Shown piece after piece: positions 6,796 to 14,464 of a DNA stretch of 14,827 bases. Under the pieces are notes generated by a model, which was given only the letters and a program-made list of their open reading frames with translations, was not told where the DNA came from and did not search any database. Both the position numbers and the translations under genes were made by a program. The stretch spans positions 1-14,827 of the forward strand of contig DFDI01000080.1 in the NCBI GenBank assembly GCA_002367635.1, written 5' to 3'. Position 1 is the stretch's first letter, and the number at the start of each line of letters is the position of its first letter. The DNA is from Betaproteobacteria bacterium UBA3031. Lineage in GTDB: Bacteria; Pseudomonadota; Gammaproteobacteria; Burkholderiales; Eutrophovitaceae.

Positions 6796-7610
6796 CGCCA
6801 GGAAAAATTACCGCTTTGTCTTATCCCATGGAGGGTCATGTTAAAGCCAGCCATTTCAGACTTCCGCCATAACGCTTCAGCATTTTTACGCTTCAAACGC
6901 CTCATCTTTCTCTCCAACCAATTCAGACCAAGAATTTTGTAATTTTTACGATGGCCGAGGGCCTGAAATGACGCCAACCCTTTTTCTTTTTTCATTTGAT
7001 CCTGTGTGATAGAGCCGAAATGATGCAACCATACAGCGCCCGTAATTGCAGTCTGAATTTTAGCCTTTTCAAGCTCATTGAAAAAGATCGTATCCTCGTA
7101 ACCAAGCAAGCGAGGCTTGGGAGTAAAATATCCTATATCTGCCCACACAGTCTTGTGTACCGCTAAACAGACGGCATGCTTTGCACCCATTCTGGAGACA
7201 GCACCCATTCGTATTTCAGCTTTTTTTGAAAAATCCTCGAAATCATAATCCAAAGGACCTTCAACCATTGAAGGGCTGATCACTTTAACGTTCAAAGTTT
7301 GCGCGGCCTCAATAAGTCGTTCAGCCCAGCGCTTGCTCACCAAAACATCATTATTCATAATAATGGTCCAATCCGCCTGCTGGACTAAAGCGCCTTGATT
7401 CCAAGCAATGCCACAGCCAAGGTTGGATTTGTTTAATATGACCCCACCAAACGATTGAGTCTTTAAATAATCTCCCGTGCCATCATGGCTGCCATTGTCC
7501 ACCACGATCACCCGATCCATGGGCGTTTCCGATTGGATCAGGCTATCAACACATTTTTTTGTATACTCGACAGAGTTATAGCAGGCGAAGGTAATTGAGT
7601 AATCATGCAT
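6792..7610 (-). CDS. GT2 family glycosyltransferase (rhamnosyltransferase-like)
   Basis: A family 2 GT-A enzyme, 272 residues from the start chosen here. It has SITFACYNS (5-13), VVDNGSHDGT (36-45), NLGCGIAWNQG (63-73), and NNDV (86-89) in place of the usual DxD metal site. A GYEDTIFFNEL segment carries the likely catalytic acidic residue. The C-terminus is basic (ERKMRRLKRKN), which may bind the membrane. This style is common in rhamnosyl- or hexosyltransferases of O-antigen and core clusters; donor and acceptor are unknown. I chose the ATG at 7610-7608 because the fold starts four residues later and an AGGG lies about 12 nt upstream. In-frame ATGs at 7658 and 7643 are possible but have no ribosome-binding site. 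It is the first gene of a three-gene minus-strand run. Confidence 0.85.
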   Translation of the reverse strand: MHDYSITFACYNSVEYTKKCVDSLIQSETPMDRVIVVDNGSHDGTGDYLKTQSFGGVILNKSNLGCGIAWNQGALVQQADWTIIMNNDVLVSKRWAERLIEAAQTLNVKVISPSMVEGPLDYDFEDFSKKAEIRMGAVSRMGAKHAVCLAVHKTVWADIGYFTPKPRLLGYEDTIFFNELEKAKIQTAITGAVWLHHFGSITQDQMKKEKGLASFQALGHRKNYKILGLNWLERKMRRLKRKNAEALWRKSEMAGFNMTLHGIRQSGNFSWR

Positions 7611-7700
7611 ATCTTCACATTGCCCTTTTTTAAGCGCGTCCATTAGAATAGCGTTCATATAAATTTCATAGCATCTTAAATTAAGTCTAAACCTTCAAGC

Positions 7701-8573
7701 GTGCCAAAACCAAAACTTTACGACTGCTTTTGTTTTTTTAACGAAGAAATGTTGCTCCAACTTCGCATGGACACACTTTGGGACCACGTTGACTACTTTG
7801 TCATCTCTGAGGCAAATTACACTCATAAAGGGCACCCAAGAAAAACTGTCTTCGACATTAATAAGTTTGAAAAGTATAAATCTAAAATTCGTTATCAAGT
7901 ACTGGAAAAAAGACCAGATGGAATGAATGAATTCTGGAAGAATGAAAACTTTATCAGGAATAATATCACTAGCGGGCTATACGACTCGAAACCAGAAGAT
8001 CTGATACTCATATCCGATCTCGACGAAATACCTAATCCGAAAAAAATATCAAACTACAATCCCAAATTCCTACGCGGTGATTTTCTCCAAAACTACTACA
8101 GTTACTACTTAAACAACCTTTGGGTCAACGATCCAAGCCCAAGAAATGCTGAAAATTTCTCCGGGGTCATCTGGAGGGGAACAAAAATAACAACCATTGA
8201 ACACTTCAATCACTTCTTTCGCGCTAATGCAACAAGCGTCAGACACTATAAATCAAGCGGCCCCTTACGATCTTTAAAAAGAGCCTGGTTCAATACGCAT
8301 CACGTTCAAAACATTGAGGAGGGAGGATGGCACTTTACATGGGTGCTGTCCTTGGACGATATTATTAAAAAAATGGACAGTACCGCTCACACTTTTGATG
8401 ATCCGAGATTCAGAGATAAATCATTCTTGGAAAAAACGATACACGCCAACAGGGATTTTCAAGATCCTAAAAAACACTATGTTACTTTAAAAATAGACAG
8501 CTCATTCCCAGAGCCCATGATAAAAAACCAGGAAAGATACAATGAGTTTTTAATGCCTCAGAAACCAAACTGA
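7701..8573 (+). CDS. family 17 glycosyltransferase (GlcNAc-transferase-like)
   Basis: A 290-residue protein matching the GT17 family (PF04724), whose named eukaryotic member is beta-1,4-mannosyl-glycoprotein N-acetylglucosaminyltransferase III. Features seen are KLYDCFCFFNEEMLLQLR (5-22), the EANYTHKG block (37-44), SDLDEIPNP (105-113) with metal-binding D106 and D108, and GGWHFTWV (208-215). It has no signal peptide or membrane helix, so it should be cytoplasmic, using nucleotide sugar at the inner membrane. In this LPS region it probably adds a sugar to core oligosaccharide; GlcNAc is inferred from the family. The GTG start is directly followed by conserved residues, with no clear Shine-Dalgarno. 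The gene is rich in AAA and AAC codons and looks more AT-rich than waaC and waaA, which may mean transfer. Genes on both sides run leftward. Confidence 0.82.
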   Translation: MPKPKLYDCFCFFNEEMLLQLRMDTLWDHVDYFVISEANYTHKGHPRKTVFDINKFEKYKSKIRYQVLEKRPDGMNEFWKNENFIRNNITSGLYDSKPEDLILISDLDEIPNPKKISNYNPKFLRGDFLQNYYSYYLNNLWVNDPSPRNAENFSGVIWRGTKITTIEHFNHFFRANATSVRHYKSSGPLRSLKRAWFNTHHVQNIEEGGWHFTWVLSLDDIIKKMDSTAHTFDDPRFRDKSFLEKTIHANRDFQDPKKHYVTLKIDSSFPEPMIKNQERYNEFLMPQKPN

Positions 8574-8580
8574 GACGGCG

Positions 8581-8617
8581 GCTACAAGTAGCAACCTCGG
8601 GCAGTTATCTTGCCCGA
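8581..8617. terminator. two stem-loops between convergent genes, possible terminator
   Basis: GCTAC-AA-GTAGC (8581-8592) is followed by TCGGGCA (8597-8603), a 7-nt loop, and TGCCCGA (8611-8617), a perfect GC-rich 7-bp stem. They lie between the GT17 stop (8571-8573) and the end of the leftward gene, whose TAA (8607-8605) is in the second loop. No T-run follows on either strand, so it is not a textbook intrinsic terminator, but its place between two gene ends fits transcript-end protection or weak bidirectional termination. Confidence 0.45.
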
Positions 8618-9360
8618 CGCATACGCAATAAGACTCCCTCGAGGGAATTCCAATTTGGGAAGTTCGAATGTCGATAACTCCATTTCCTAGAAGTGGCCCT
8701 AAGCCTTTTCTCTACTCTCATCCAAGAGTCGACACGCTTCTCAAATAAATCACCTCCATATTTGGGGTATCGGTCAGACTCTGGATGAGAATAGCCATAT
8801 ATACGACTTTTGAATTCTGCCGTTCTAATGACGTACATTTGGTCAGAGAATCCGTAGCCGTAAGCAAACTCGTCATCTACAAATATCGAATCCTTATCAA
8901 CCTCCTTAAACTTATAGTCCCACGCTAAGTTAACAACGGATACATCAGCTCTTTCCTTCAACAAGGAAATAGCGTCTTGAAGCCAAGAGGCTGGCACGCC
9001 TTTAGGGACGGTTGCATCTCCAGAAAAATGAGCCAAATAGTCCGTATCACATAGATAAATGGATACCAACTCAGCTATCGAATAGTAATAACCCTTACCC
9101 AAGTCGGATTTTCTAAGGTCAAAAAACTCTAACGCTGCTGCGGCATAGTCATCAACAAAAACGTAATTATCAAGAACCCCATCCTTAATAAGCTGCTCCG
9201 CGTAACGAGCAACTAACGTTGGGCTATCAACATTATTGATTAAAAGTAATCGCTTGGTCGCAGATCGACCTACCCCAAGCATTACCTGCTTGATAAATCC
9301 ATGCTTCAATATGAATCGCCAATCTTTTTCCCATACCTTGGTCTCAACTGTAAGTGACAT
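8605..9360 (-). CDS. uncharacterised protein, possible GT-A-type glycosyltransferase
   Basis: I do not recognise a named family. From the ATG at 9360-9358 it is 251 residues and begins MSLTVETKVWEKDW. An alternating hydrophobic start (RLLLINNVDS, 38-46), a helix, then YVFVDDY (66-72) look like the first strands of a nucleotide-sugar-binding fold. CDTDYLAHFSGD (104-115) could be a DxD metal site (D105, D107). SVVNLAWDY (141-149), FSDQMYVIRTAEF (171-183) and a C-terminal basic helix follow. No signal peptide or membrane helix is seen. Together with its glycosyltransferase neighbours this suggests a sugar transferase for the LPS core; this is inference. A longer start at 9456 would overlap the divergent waaC by 22 bases; the shorter one has AAAGG 7 nt upstream and leaves a 74-base divergent gap. 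Confidence 0.7.
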   Translation of the reverse strand: MSLTVETKVWEKDWRFILKHGFIKQVMLGVGRSATKRLLLINNVDSPTLVARYAEQLIKDGVLDNYVFVDDYAAAALEFFDLRKSDLGKGYYYSIAELVSIYLCDTDYLAHFSGDATVPKGVPASWLQDAISLLKERADVSVVNLAWDYKFKEVDKDSIFVDDEFAYGYGFSDQMYVIRTAEFKSRIYGYSHPESDRYPKYGGDLFEKRVDSWMRVEKRLRATSRKWSYRHSNFPNWNSLEGVLLRMRRAR

Positions 9361-9434
9361 TTTGGAACCTTTATCAAAACCAAATCTATCTAGATGAGGC
9401 TTTATTTTAAGCAATTGATCGTCCTCGGAGTAAA

Positions 9435-10445
9435 ATGATTGAAAATTTTCTAACAAGACAGAACAGCCGATTAGCCGTGAACGCGCCGACGCGAGTCCTT
9501 ATTATTAAAACTTCCTCATTGGGTGACGTTATCCATAACTTCCCAATGGTCTCCGATATCAACATCAAATTTCCAGCATGCACAATAGACTGGCTTGTTG
9601 AAGAAGCTTACGTTCCGTTAGTCAAGCTACATCCGTCGGTTGACCGTATTATTCCTGTTTCTTTACGTCGATGGAGACGATCCATTTTTTCTAGAACAAC
9701 CTGGCAAGAAGTCAGAAGCTGTATTCGCGAAATCAAGAAGCACTCGTACGATTTAGTTATAGATTCACAAGGGTTAATTAAAAGTGCCGTCCTCGCAAAA
9801 CTCGCAAAGGGTCCGAGTTGCGGATTTGGCGCGGGGTACGCCAGAGAAAGTTTGGCCGGAATGAGCTATGACATTGGGTTAAAGATTGACCGCGATCAAC
9901 ATATGCTGGATCGGTGTCGCATGTTAGCCGCCTCGGCTTTAAGCTATCAAGCCCCAGGAAAACCGAACTATGGCTTGATCAAAAACAACACATCCGACGA
10001 CCAAAACAATAAAGCTCTTATTCTTTGCTCATCAGCCCAAGTCAAGAAATTATGGCCTACGGATCGCTGGATCGAAATCTGTCACTACCTGAGATCCTTG
10101 GGGTTTGACTGTCAATTCACATGGGGAAATCAGACAGACAGAGCTATTTGTGAGCAGATCTCATCCTCGGCTGGAGGTGAAATAATGCCTAAAATGCATT
10201 TGGGTGAAGTTGCTGGATTAGTGAACAAATCTCGTTTAGTAGTCGGGCTCGATACCGGATTATTACACCTCGCAGCAGCACTTGAAGTGCCTTTGATTTC
10301 TATATTTGGCGCATCTGACCCTTTAAAAACAGGGCCGCGAGGAGATGGGATCATACAAAAATGTGGCTCGAAAAATCACTTTCCTAGTGCCGACGAAGTC
10401 AAGTCAGCAATAGCTACCATAGAGACCATCTTCCGCGATGAGTGA
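9435..10445 (+). CDS. waaC: ADP-heptose:LPS heptosyltransferase I (WaaC)
   Basis: Adds the first L-glycero-D-manno-heptose to Kdo2-lipid A at the cytoplasmic face of the inner membrane. It is a GT-B enzyme of family 9. Signatures are VLIIKTSSLGDVIHNFP with catalytic D31, the IDWLVEEAY segment, IDSQGLIKSA, CGFGAGYARE, the KKLWP donor-site lysines, and VGLDTGLLHLAAALEVPLISIFGASDP for ADP-heptose binding. This combination is characteristic of WaaC as opposed to WaaF. With the ATG at 9435 it is 336 residues against 319 in E. coli; a GGAG at 9427-9430, 4 nt upstream, supports this start. A GTG at 9477 would remove the 14-residue extension but lacks a ribosome-binding site. waaA follows after 9 nt, so the two form an operon. 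Confidence 0.95.
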   Translation: MIENFLTRQNSRLAVNAPTRVLIIKTSSLGDVIHNFPMVSDINIKFPACTIDWLVEEAYVPLVKLHPSVDRIIPVSLRRWRRSIFSRTTWQEVRSCIREIKKHSYDLVIDSQGLIKSAVLAKLAKGPSCGFGAGYARESLAGMSYDIGLKIDRDQHMLDRCRMLAASALSYQAPGKPNYGLIKNNTSDDQNNKALILCSSAQVKKLWPTDRWIEICHYLRSLGFDCQFTWGNQTDRAICEQISSSAGGEIMPKMHLGEVAGLVNKSRLVVGLDTGLLHLAAALEVPLISIFGASDPLKTGPRGDGIIQKCGSKNHFPSADEVKSAIATIETIFRDE

Positions 10446-10454
10446 CTTAAATTG

Positions 10455-11720
10455 ATGTTTTTTTTATATCAAATATTGGGTTGGATCCTTCTGCCGATAG
10501 CTATTCTTCGAGTCTTTGTGCGTAGTCGTACAGAACCCAGCTACCGCAATAATTTATCTGAACGTTTCGGGCTGTTGAAACCGAAAAAAGATAAGCCGGT
10601 GATTTGGCTGCACGCAGTATCAGTCGGCGAAATGCTCGCATGCCAACAGCTCGTCGACCACCTCGAGAGCAGATTTAAAGAATTTAATATACTCATCACA
10701 TGCACAACTCCTGGCGGGCGAGAAACTGCTAAGCAATTTACCTCTCCTAGAGTGAGCGTTGCTTACTTACCCTTTGATATCAATCTTTTTATTTCAACCT
10801 TTATTCGACGCACCAAACCAGTATGCCTTTTGGTAATGGAAACTGAGATCTGGCCAACCCTCTACGCAAAATGTTCAAAATATGAGGTGCCCATTTTCAT
10901 GCTGAATGCTCGATTATCCGAAAAATCCATGCACGGTTATCTAAAGCTCAAGGGGCTAAGCCAACAGACAATTGGATGCGTGTCGGGTATTTTGGCTCAA
11001 ACGGAAAATGACGCAGCACGACTGAGGCGCATCGGCGGAAAAGATATACTCGTCACCGGCAACCTCAAGTTCGATAGAAGAGCCACTTCCAAGCAACTCA
11101 AACTGGGCGAATATTTTCGCGAATTATTCGGAGACAAAAGACGCATCGTGGTTGCGGCGAGCACCCATGAAGGGGAGGAGGCAGCAATCATCGATAGCTT
11201 TATGTCTCAATGTGCAACAGATTGCCTTTTGGTTTTAATCCCCAGACACGCCCGACGCTTCCCCATCGTGATGGAGCTCATCCAAAATCGAGGTCTGAAG
11301 GCAGTCAAACGGAGTTCGGGGCAACCTGTTCCAGCGGATTGCCAGGTTGTTCTAGGTGACTCAATGGGTGAAATGTACAGTTATTATTCTTGTTCGGATG
11401 TGGTTATCATGGGGGGAAGCTTCGTTTCAATCGGCGGACAAAACCCTCTAGAAGCCTTATCGGTTGGAAAACCCGTCATTACAGGGCCTCACACGTTCAA
11501 CTTCAGCGACATCATAGAAAAAGGGGTCTCATCAGGCGTTATTAGTGCTGTTAAAAATAGCAATATGGCCATGTCGTCAGTCAACGAATTAATGTCAAAT
11601 CGGGATGCGACAAGCATAAAAAAAGCCGCCGCCATGCGATTCGTCAACGAGAATGTTGGCGCACTTCTCAAAACAATAAATTATTTGGAAACGCAACGAA
11701 AAACTTGGCGCGCCAAATAA
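10455..11720 (+). CDS. waaA: Kdo transferase (WaaA)
   Basis: Transfers Kdo from CMP-Kdo to the lipid A precursor, the step before WaaC. The 421-residue GT-B protein (family 30) has an N-terminal membrane-anchoring hydrophobic segment (residues 1-20), then WLHAVSVGEMLA with the catalytic glutamate. ETEIWPTLY, LNARLSEKS, TGNLKFD, AASTHEGEE, PRHARRF, the CMP-site GDSMGEM, VIMGGSFVSIGGQNPLEAL and GPHTFNFSD follow in order. All usual WaaA blocks are present, and length matches E. coli (425). The start is the ATG at 10455; a TTG directly before it is also in frame. Whether it adds one or two Kdo units cannot be read. It ends 10 nt from the convergent cyclo-ligase gene. Confidence 0.97.
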   Translation: MFFLYQILGWILLPIAILRVFVRSRTEPSYRNNLSERFGLLKPKKDKPVIWLHAVSVGEMLACQQLVDHLESRFKEFNILITCTTPGGRETAKQFTSPRVSVAYLPFDINLFISTFIRRTKPVCLLVMETEIWPTLYAKCSKYEVPIFMLNARLSEKSMHGYLKLKGLSQQTIGCVSGILAQTENDAARLRRIGGKDILVTGNLKFDRRATSKQLKLGEYFRELFGDKRRIVVAASTHEGEEAAIIDSFMSQCATDCLLVLIPRHARRFPIVMELIQNRGLKAVKRSSGQPVPADCQVVLGDSMGEMYSYYSCSDVVIMGGSFVSIGGQNPLEALSVGKPVITGPHTFNFSDIIEKGVSSGVISAVKNSNMAMSSVNELMSNRDATSIKKAAAMRFVNENVGALLKTINYLETQRKTWRAK

Positions 11721-11730
11721 CGAAACCTTG

Positions 11731-12294
11731 TCACCCTGATATCACTGAGTGCACGCTTAAATCGTGATCTTCGATCGGGATTTCGGGGACAATTTGAAGA
11801 GAAAACGCAGCAGCCACTGAGACAGAGGACTCAGGCAACTTAGACATTGCTGAGTCGTAATATCCACCGCCATATCCCAGCCTGGAACCTTGATCAGTGA
11901 AAGCAACGCCCGGCACAAGGATAAAATCAATATGCCGCAGCTCCACCAATTCGCTTCGCACCGGATCAGGCTCACGAATACCCCAACGCCCCTCCAAAAG
12001 TTCCTCAGCTTTTCCGTTCCAGCTGCGGAATGAAATAACATGACTTGCCGATTCAATTTTAGGGAGCGCGACAGCTTTCCCCAAACGCAGCGCCTCAGAA
12101 AGAAGGATATGTGTTTGAAACTCGCTACCAAATGACATGTAAATAGCTACAGCTTTAGAATGTTGAAAAGACGGTAACTCTAAGATGACTTCAGAGATGC
12201 CTCGAGATGCTTCCGCTCGATGAGTCTCGGATAAGCAGTCACGCTCATGTAAAATTTTTTTTCTTAGTTGATTTTTTTGTCTTTTGATATCCAC
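11731..12294 (-). CDS. fau: 5-formyltetrahydrofolate cyclo-ligase
   Basis: ATP-dependent conversion of 5-formyl-THF to 5,10-methenyl-THF, which recycles an inhibitory folate in the cytoplasm. The 187-residue protein (YgfA family) has the basic N-terminus KRQKNQLRKKIL, the YMSFGSEFQT block (52-61), the folate-site WGIREPDP (104-111), and the nucleotide-binding GSRLGYGGGYYD (136-147). Length matches the family (about 180-200). It starts with GTG (12294-12292) with no obvious Shine-Dalgarno; an upstream start is not evident. In many proteobacteria this gene follows the 6S RNA gene, but I found no 6S-like structure in its 209-base upstream gap, which it shares with thiC. Confidence 0.93.
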   Translation of the reverse strand: MDIKRQKNQLRKKILHERDCLSETHRAEASRGISEVILELPSFQHSKAVAIYMSFGSEFQTHILLSEALRLGKAVALPKIESASHVISFRSWNGKAEELLEGRWGIREPDPVRSELVELRHIDFILVPGVAFTDQGSRLGYGGGYYDSAMSKLPESSVSVAAAFSLQIVPEIPIEDHDLSVHSVISG

Positions 12295-12503
12295 GGTTGA
12301 CTTAAATTTTATTAAAACCTCAATAATAATTTATGCCCATGTAAACTCAGGCAATCGATAAATAATTAGCTTTTTGGGCAATGTTTCACTTTTTTATAAT
12401 TGCTCAAATTATAAGTCCAACTTATGTTCACCAGTCTGCACTATACTGTCACGTCACCATACATTTTTTTTTGCAAAGCCCGTTCCGGTTTAAGGAGTTT
12501 TAA
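12295..12503. promoter_or_regulatory. divergent leader between fau and thiC, no TPP riboswitch seen
   Basis: This 209-base AT-rich stretch feeds both genes. A TPP riboswitch is usual before thiC, but I see neither the CTGAGA-type conserved core nor the ACCTGATCTGGATAATGCCAG-like half on the plus strand. Possible rightward -10 hexamers are TATAAT at 12395-12400 (inside a palindrome) and TATACT at 12442-12447; neither has a good -35. A run of nine T lies at 12464-12472. The thiC ribosome-binding site is strong: AAGGAG at 12492-12497, 6 nt from the ATG. Confidence 0.5.
12394..12414. repeat. perfect palindrome, 8-bp arms, upstream of thiC
   Basis: Arms TTATAATT (12394-12401) and AATTATAA (12407-12414) flank the 5-base centre GCTCA. 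It lies 90 bases before the thiC ATG and contains a consensus-like TATAAT. Symmetry and location fit an operator for a dimeric regulator over a promoter; the pairing is all A/T, so an RNA stem would be weak. Confidence 0.55.
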
Positions 12504-14378
12504 ATGAACGCGAACCCTAATTTTCTCAACTCAGAGGCTGAAATTGATAAAGCCTCAACATCTTCCTTCCCTAATTCTAGGAAAGTATACGCGGCCGGTT
12601 CAGCAGACGACATTCGCGTGCCCATGCGAGAAGTCAGGCAGTCATCCACAGCCGGGGTTGAGGGTGATGAGGAAAACCCCCCTTTCTTTATATACGACAC
12701 GTCGGGCCCTTATACCGACCCAGAAGTTAAAGTTAATATTCAGGAAGGTTTGCCCGAATTACGCAAGCGATGGATCGAATCAAGAGAAGATACGGAAACA
12801 CTCAATGGCCCTACCTCCGAATACGGCACATTAAGACTCAATGACCCCGAACTGGCGGCACTGCGATTTAAATTGCATAGACAGCCACGCCGAGCTCTAG
12901 CAGGCAAAAATGTTACCCAAATGCACTATGCTCGCCGCGGCATCATCACGCCAGAAATGGAGTTCGTGGCCATAAGAGAGAATCTGCAAAGAGAAAAATA
13001 TTTATCCAGGCTCTCAGAATCACAACGCGCACTCATTGCAAAGCAACATCCCGGGGAATCATTTGGGGCAAATATTCAATCGAGTATAGCTCCAGAATTC
13101 GTGAGGCAAGAAGTCGCTCTTGGGAGGGCGATCATTCCCGCCAACATCAACCATCCTGAAACAGAACCAATGATCATTGGTCGCAATTTTCTTGTGAAAA
13201 TCAATGCCAATATTGGTAATTCTGCAGTTTCATCTGGAATACAAGAAGAGGTTGACAAAATGACGTGGTCTACCCGCTGGGGTGGCGACACAGTCATGGA
13301 TCTTTCAACCGGCAAACATATTCACGAAACACGAGAGTGGATCGTACGAAATTCACCCGTACCCATCGGCACAGTACCTATTTATCAAGCCCTAGAAAAA
13401 GTCGATGGCAAAGCAGAGGAGCTTTCCTGGGAAATTTTTAAAGACACCCTGATCGAACAAGCAGAACAAGGTGTCGATTACTTCACCATCCATGCAGGAG
13501 TGCGTCTTCCATATATTCCGATGACCGCAAACAGGATGACGGGCATTGTGTCGCGCGGTGGCTCAATTATGGCTAAATGGTGCTTAGCGCATCATCAAGA
13601 GAGCTTCTTGTATGAACATTTTGAAGACATCTGCGAGATCATGAAAGCTTACGACGTGTCATTTAGCCTGGGGGACGGGTTACGTCCTGGATCGATTTAT
13701 GATGCAAATGATGAAGCTCAGTTTGCTGAACTTAAAACTTTAGGCGAACTCACACAAATCGCTTGGAAGCATGACTGCCAAGTTATGATCGAGGGTCCTG
13801 GGCATGTTCCTATGCATATGATTAAAGAGAATATGGATCTTCAACTCGAACATTGTGGCGAAGCTCCTTTTTATACACTTGGGCCGCTAACGACTGATAT
13901 TGCCCCGGGACATGACCACATCACATCAGCGATAGGTGCTGCGCAGATAGGCTGGTATGGAACTGCCATGCTTTGTTACGTCACACCAAAGGAACACCTT
14001 GGTCTTCCTGATAAAAACGACGTAAAAGAAGGCATCATGGCTTATAAACTGGCGGCTCACGCGGCAGACCTTGCGAAAGGGCATCCTGGAGCCCAGATGC
14101 GAGACAACGCGTTGTCTAAAGCACGATTCGAGTTCAGATGGGAAGACCAATTCAATCTGGGGCTGGATCCAGAAAAGGCTAAAGATTTCCACGATCAGAC
14201 CCTCCCTCAAGAGGGGGCGAAACTAGCTCACTTCTGTTCGATGTGCGGTCCACATTTTTGCTCGATGAAAATCTCGCAAGATGTTAGGGACTATGCCAAT
14301 CAACAAGCAGCTGAGGGGATGAAGCAAAAATCTAAGGAATTCGTCGAGTCAGGAAGTGAGCTTTATAAAAAAGCTTAA
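12504..14378 (+). CDS. thiC: phosphomethylpyrimidine synthase (ThiC)
   Basis: A radical SAM enzyme that rearranges 5-aminoimidazole ribotide to 4-amino-5-hydroxymethyl-2-methylpyrimidine phosphate, the pyrimidine half of thiamine. The 624-residue protein is full length (E. coli 631). It has the N-terminal ThiC-associated domain (about 1-90, with IYDTSGPYTDP), then MHYARRGIITPEMEF, the core with NIGNSAVSSGIQEEVDKM, GADTVMDLSTG-like WGGDTVMDLSTG, FTIHAGV, EGPGHVPMH and LGPLTTDIAPGHDHITSAIGAA, and the C-terminal cluster motif C578-x2-C581-x4-C586 (CSMCGPHFCSMK). All iron-sulfur ligands are present. The start is fixed by AAGGAG 6 nt upstream. The usual riboswitch is not visible in the leader. uppP follows 86 bases later. 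Confidence 0.97.
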   Translation: MNANPNFLNSEAEIDKASTSSFPNSRKVYAAGSADDIRVPMREVRQSSTAGVEGDEENPPFFIYDTSGPYTDPEVKVNIQEGLPELRKRWIESREDTETLNGPTSEYGTLRLNDPELAALRFKLHRQPRRALAGKNVTQMHYARRGIITPEMEFVAIRENLQREKYLSRLSESQRALIAKQHPGESFGANIQSSIAPEFVRQEVALGRAIIPANINHPETEPMIIGRNFLVKINANIGNSAVSSGIQEEVDKMTWSTRWGGDTVMDLSTGKHIHETREWIVRNSPVPIGTVPIYQALEKVDGKAEELSWEIFKDTLIEQAEQGVDYFTIHAGVRLPYIPMTANRMTGIVSRGGSIMAKWCLAHHQESFLYEHFEDICEIMKAYDVSFSLGDGLRPGSIYDANDEAQFAELKTLGELTQIAWKHDCQVMIEGPGHVPMHMIKENMDLQLEHCGEAPFYTLGPLTTDIAPGHDHITSAIGAAQIGWYGTAMLCYVTPKEHLGLPDKNDVKEGIMAYKLAAHAADLAKGHPGAQMRDNALSKARFEFRWEDQFNLGLDPEKAKDFHDQTLPQEGAKLAHFCSMCGPHFCSMKISQDVRDYANQQAAEGMKQKSKEFVESGSELYKKA

Positions 14379-14414
14379 TCTAAGGTGAAATGCCGCCTGA
14401 AAAACTGCCCATTG

Positions 14415-14432
14415 GGCGCTTTCATTGGCGCC
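14415..14432 (+). terminator. weak stem-loop after thiC
   Basis: GGCGC (14415-14419) and GCGCC (14428-14432) form a 5-bp GC stem with an 8-nt loop, in the 86-base thiC-uppP gap. An overlapping alternative stem GCCC-ATT-GGGC lies at 14407-14417. No T-run follows, so termination is doubtful; partial attenuation or RNA stability is as likely. Confidence 0.3.
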
Positions 14433-14464
14433 ACTCGATGCAAACACTTTGAACCAAGCTGAGC

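Noticed and set aside
7675..7685. 11-bp palindrome CTTAA-A-TTAAG between divergent GT2 and GT17 genes
   Set aside because: Short and A/T-only in an A/T-rich gap; expected by chance. It could be part of a promoter region but nothing supports an operator.
9361..9456. Longer start for the unassigned leftward protein
   Set aside because: It would overlap the waaC start. The ATG at 9360 has AAAGG 7 nt upstream and leads straight into the strand pattern of the protein.
11705..11716. 12-bp palindrome TTGGCG/CGCCAA at the end of waaA as a terminator
   Set aside because: It has no loop room beyond a 4-bp stem and no T-run, and it is within the last waaA codons. Probably chance.
12295..12503. 6S RNA gene next to the folate cyclo-ligase gene
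   Set aside because: The synteny suggested it, but the stretch is very A/T-rich and I could not find a long closing stem with a central bubble.
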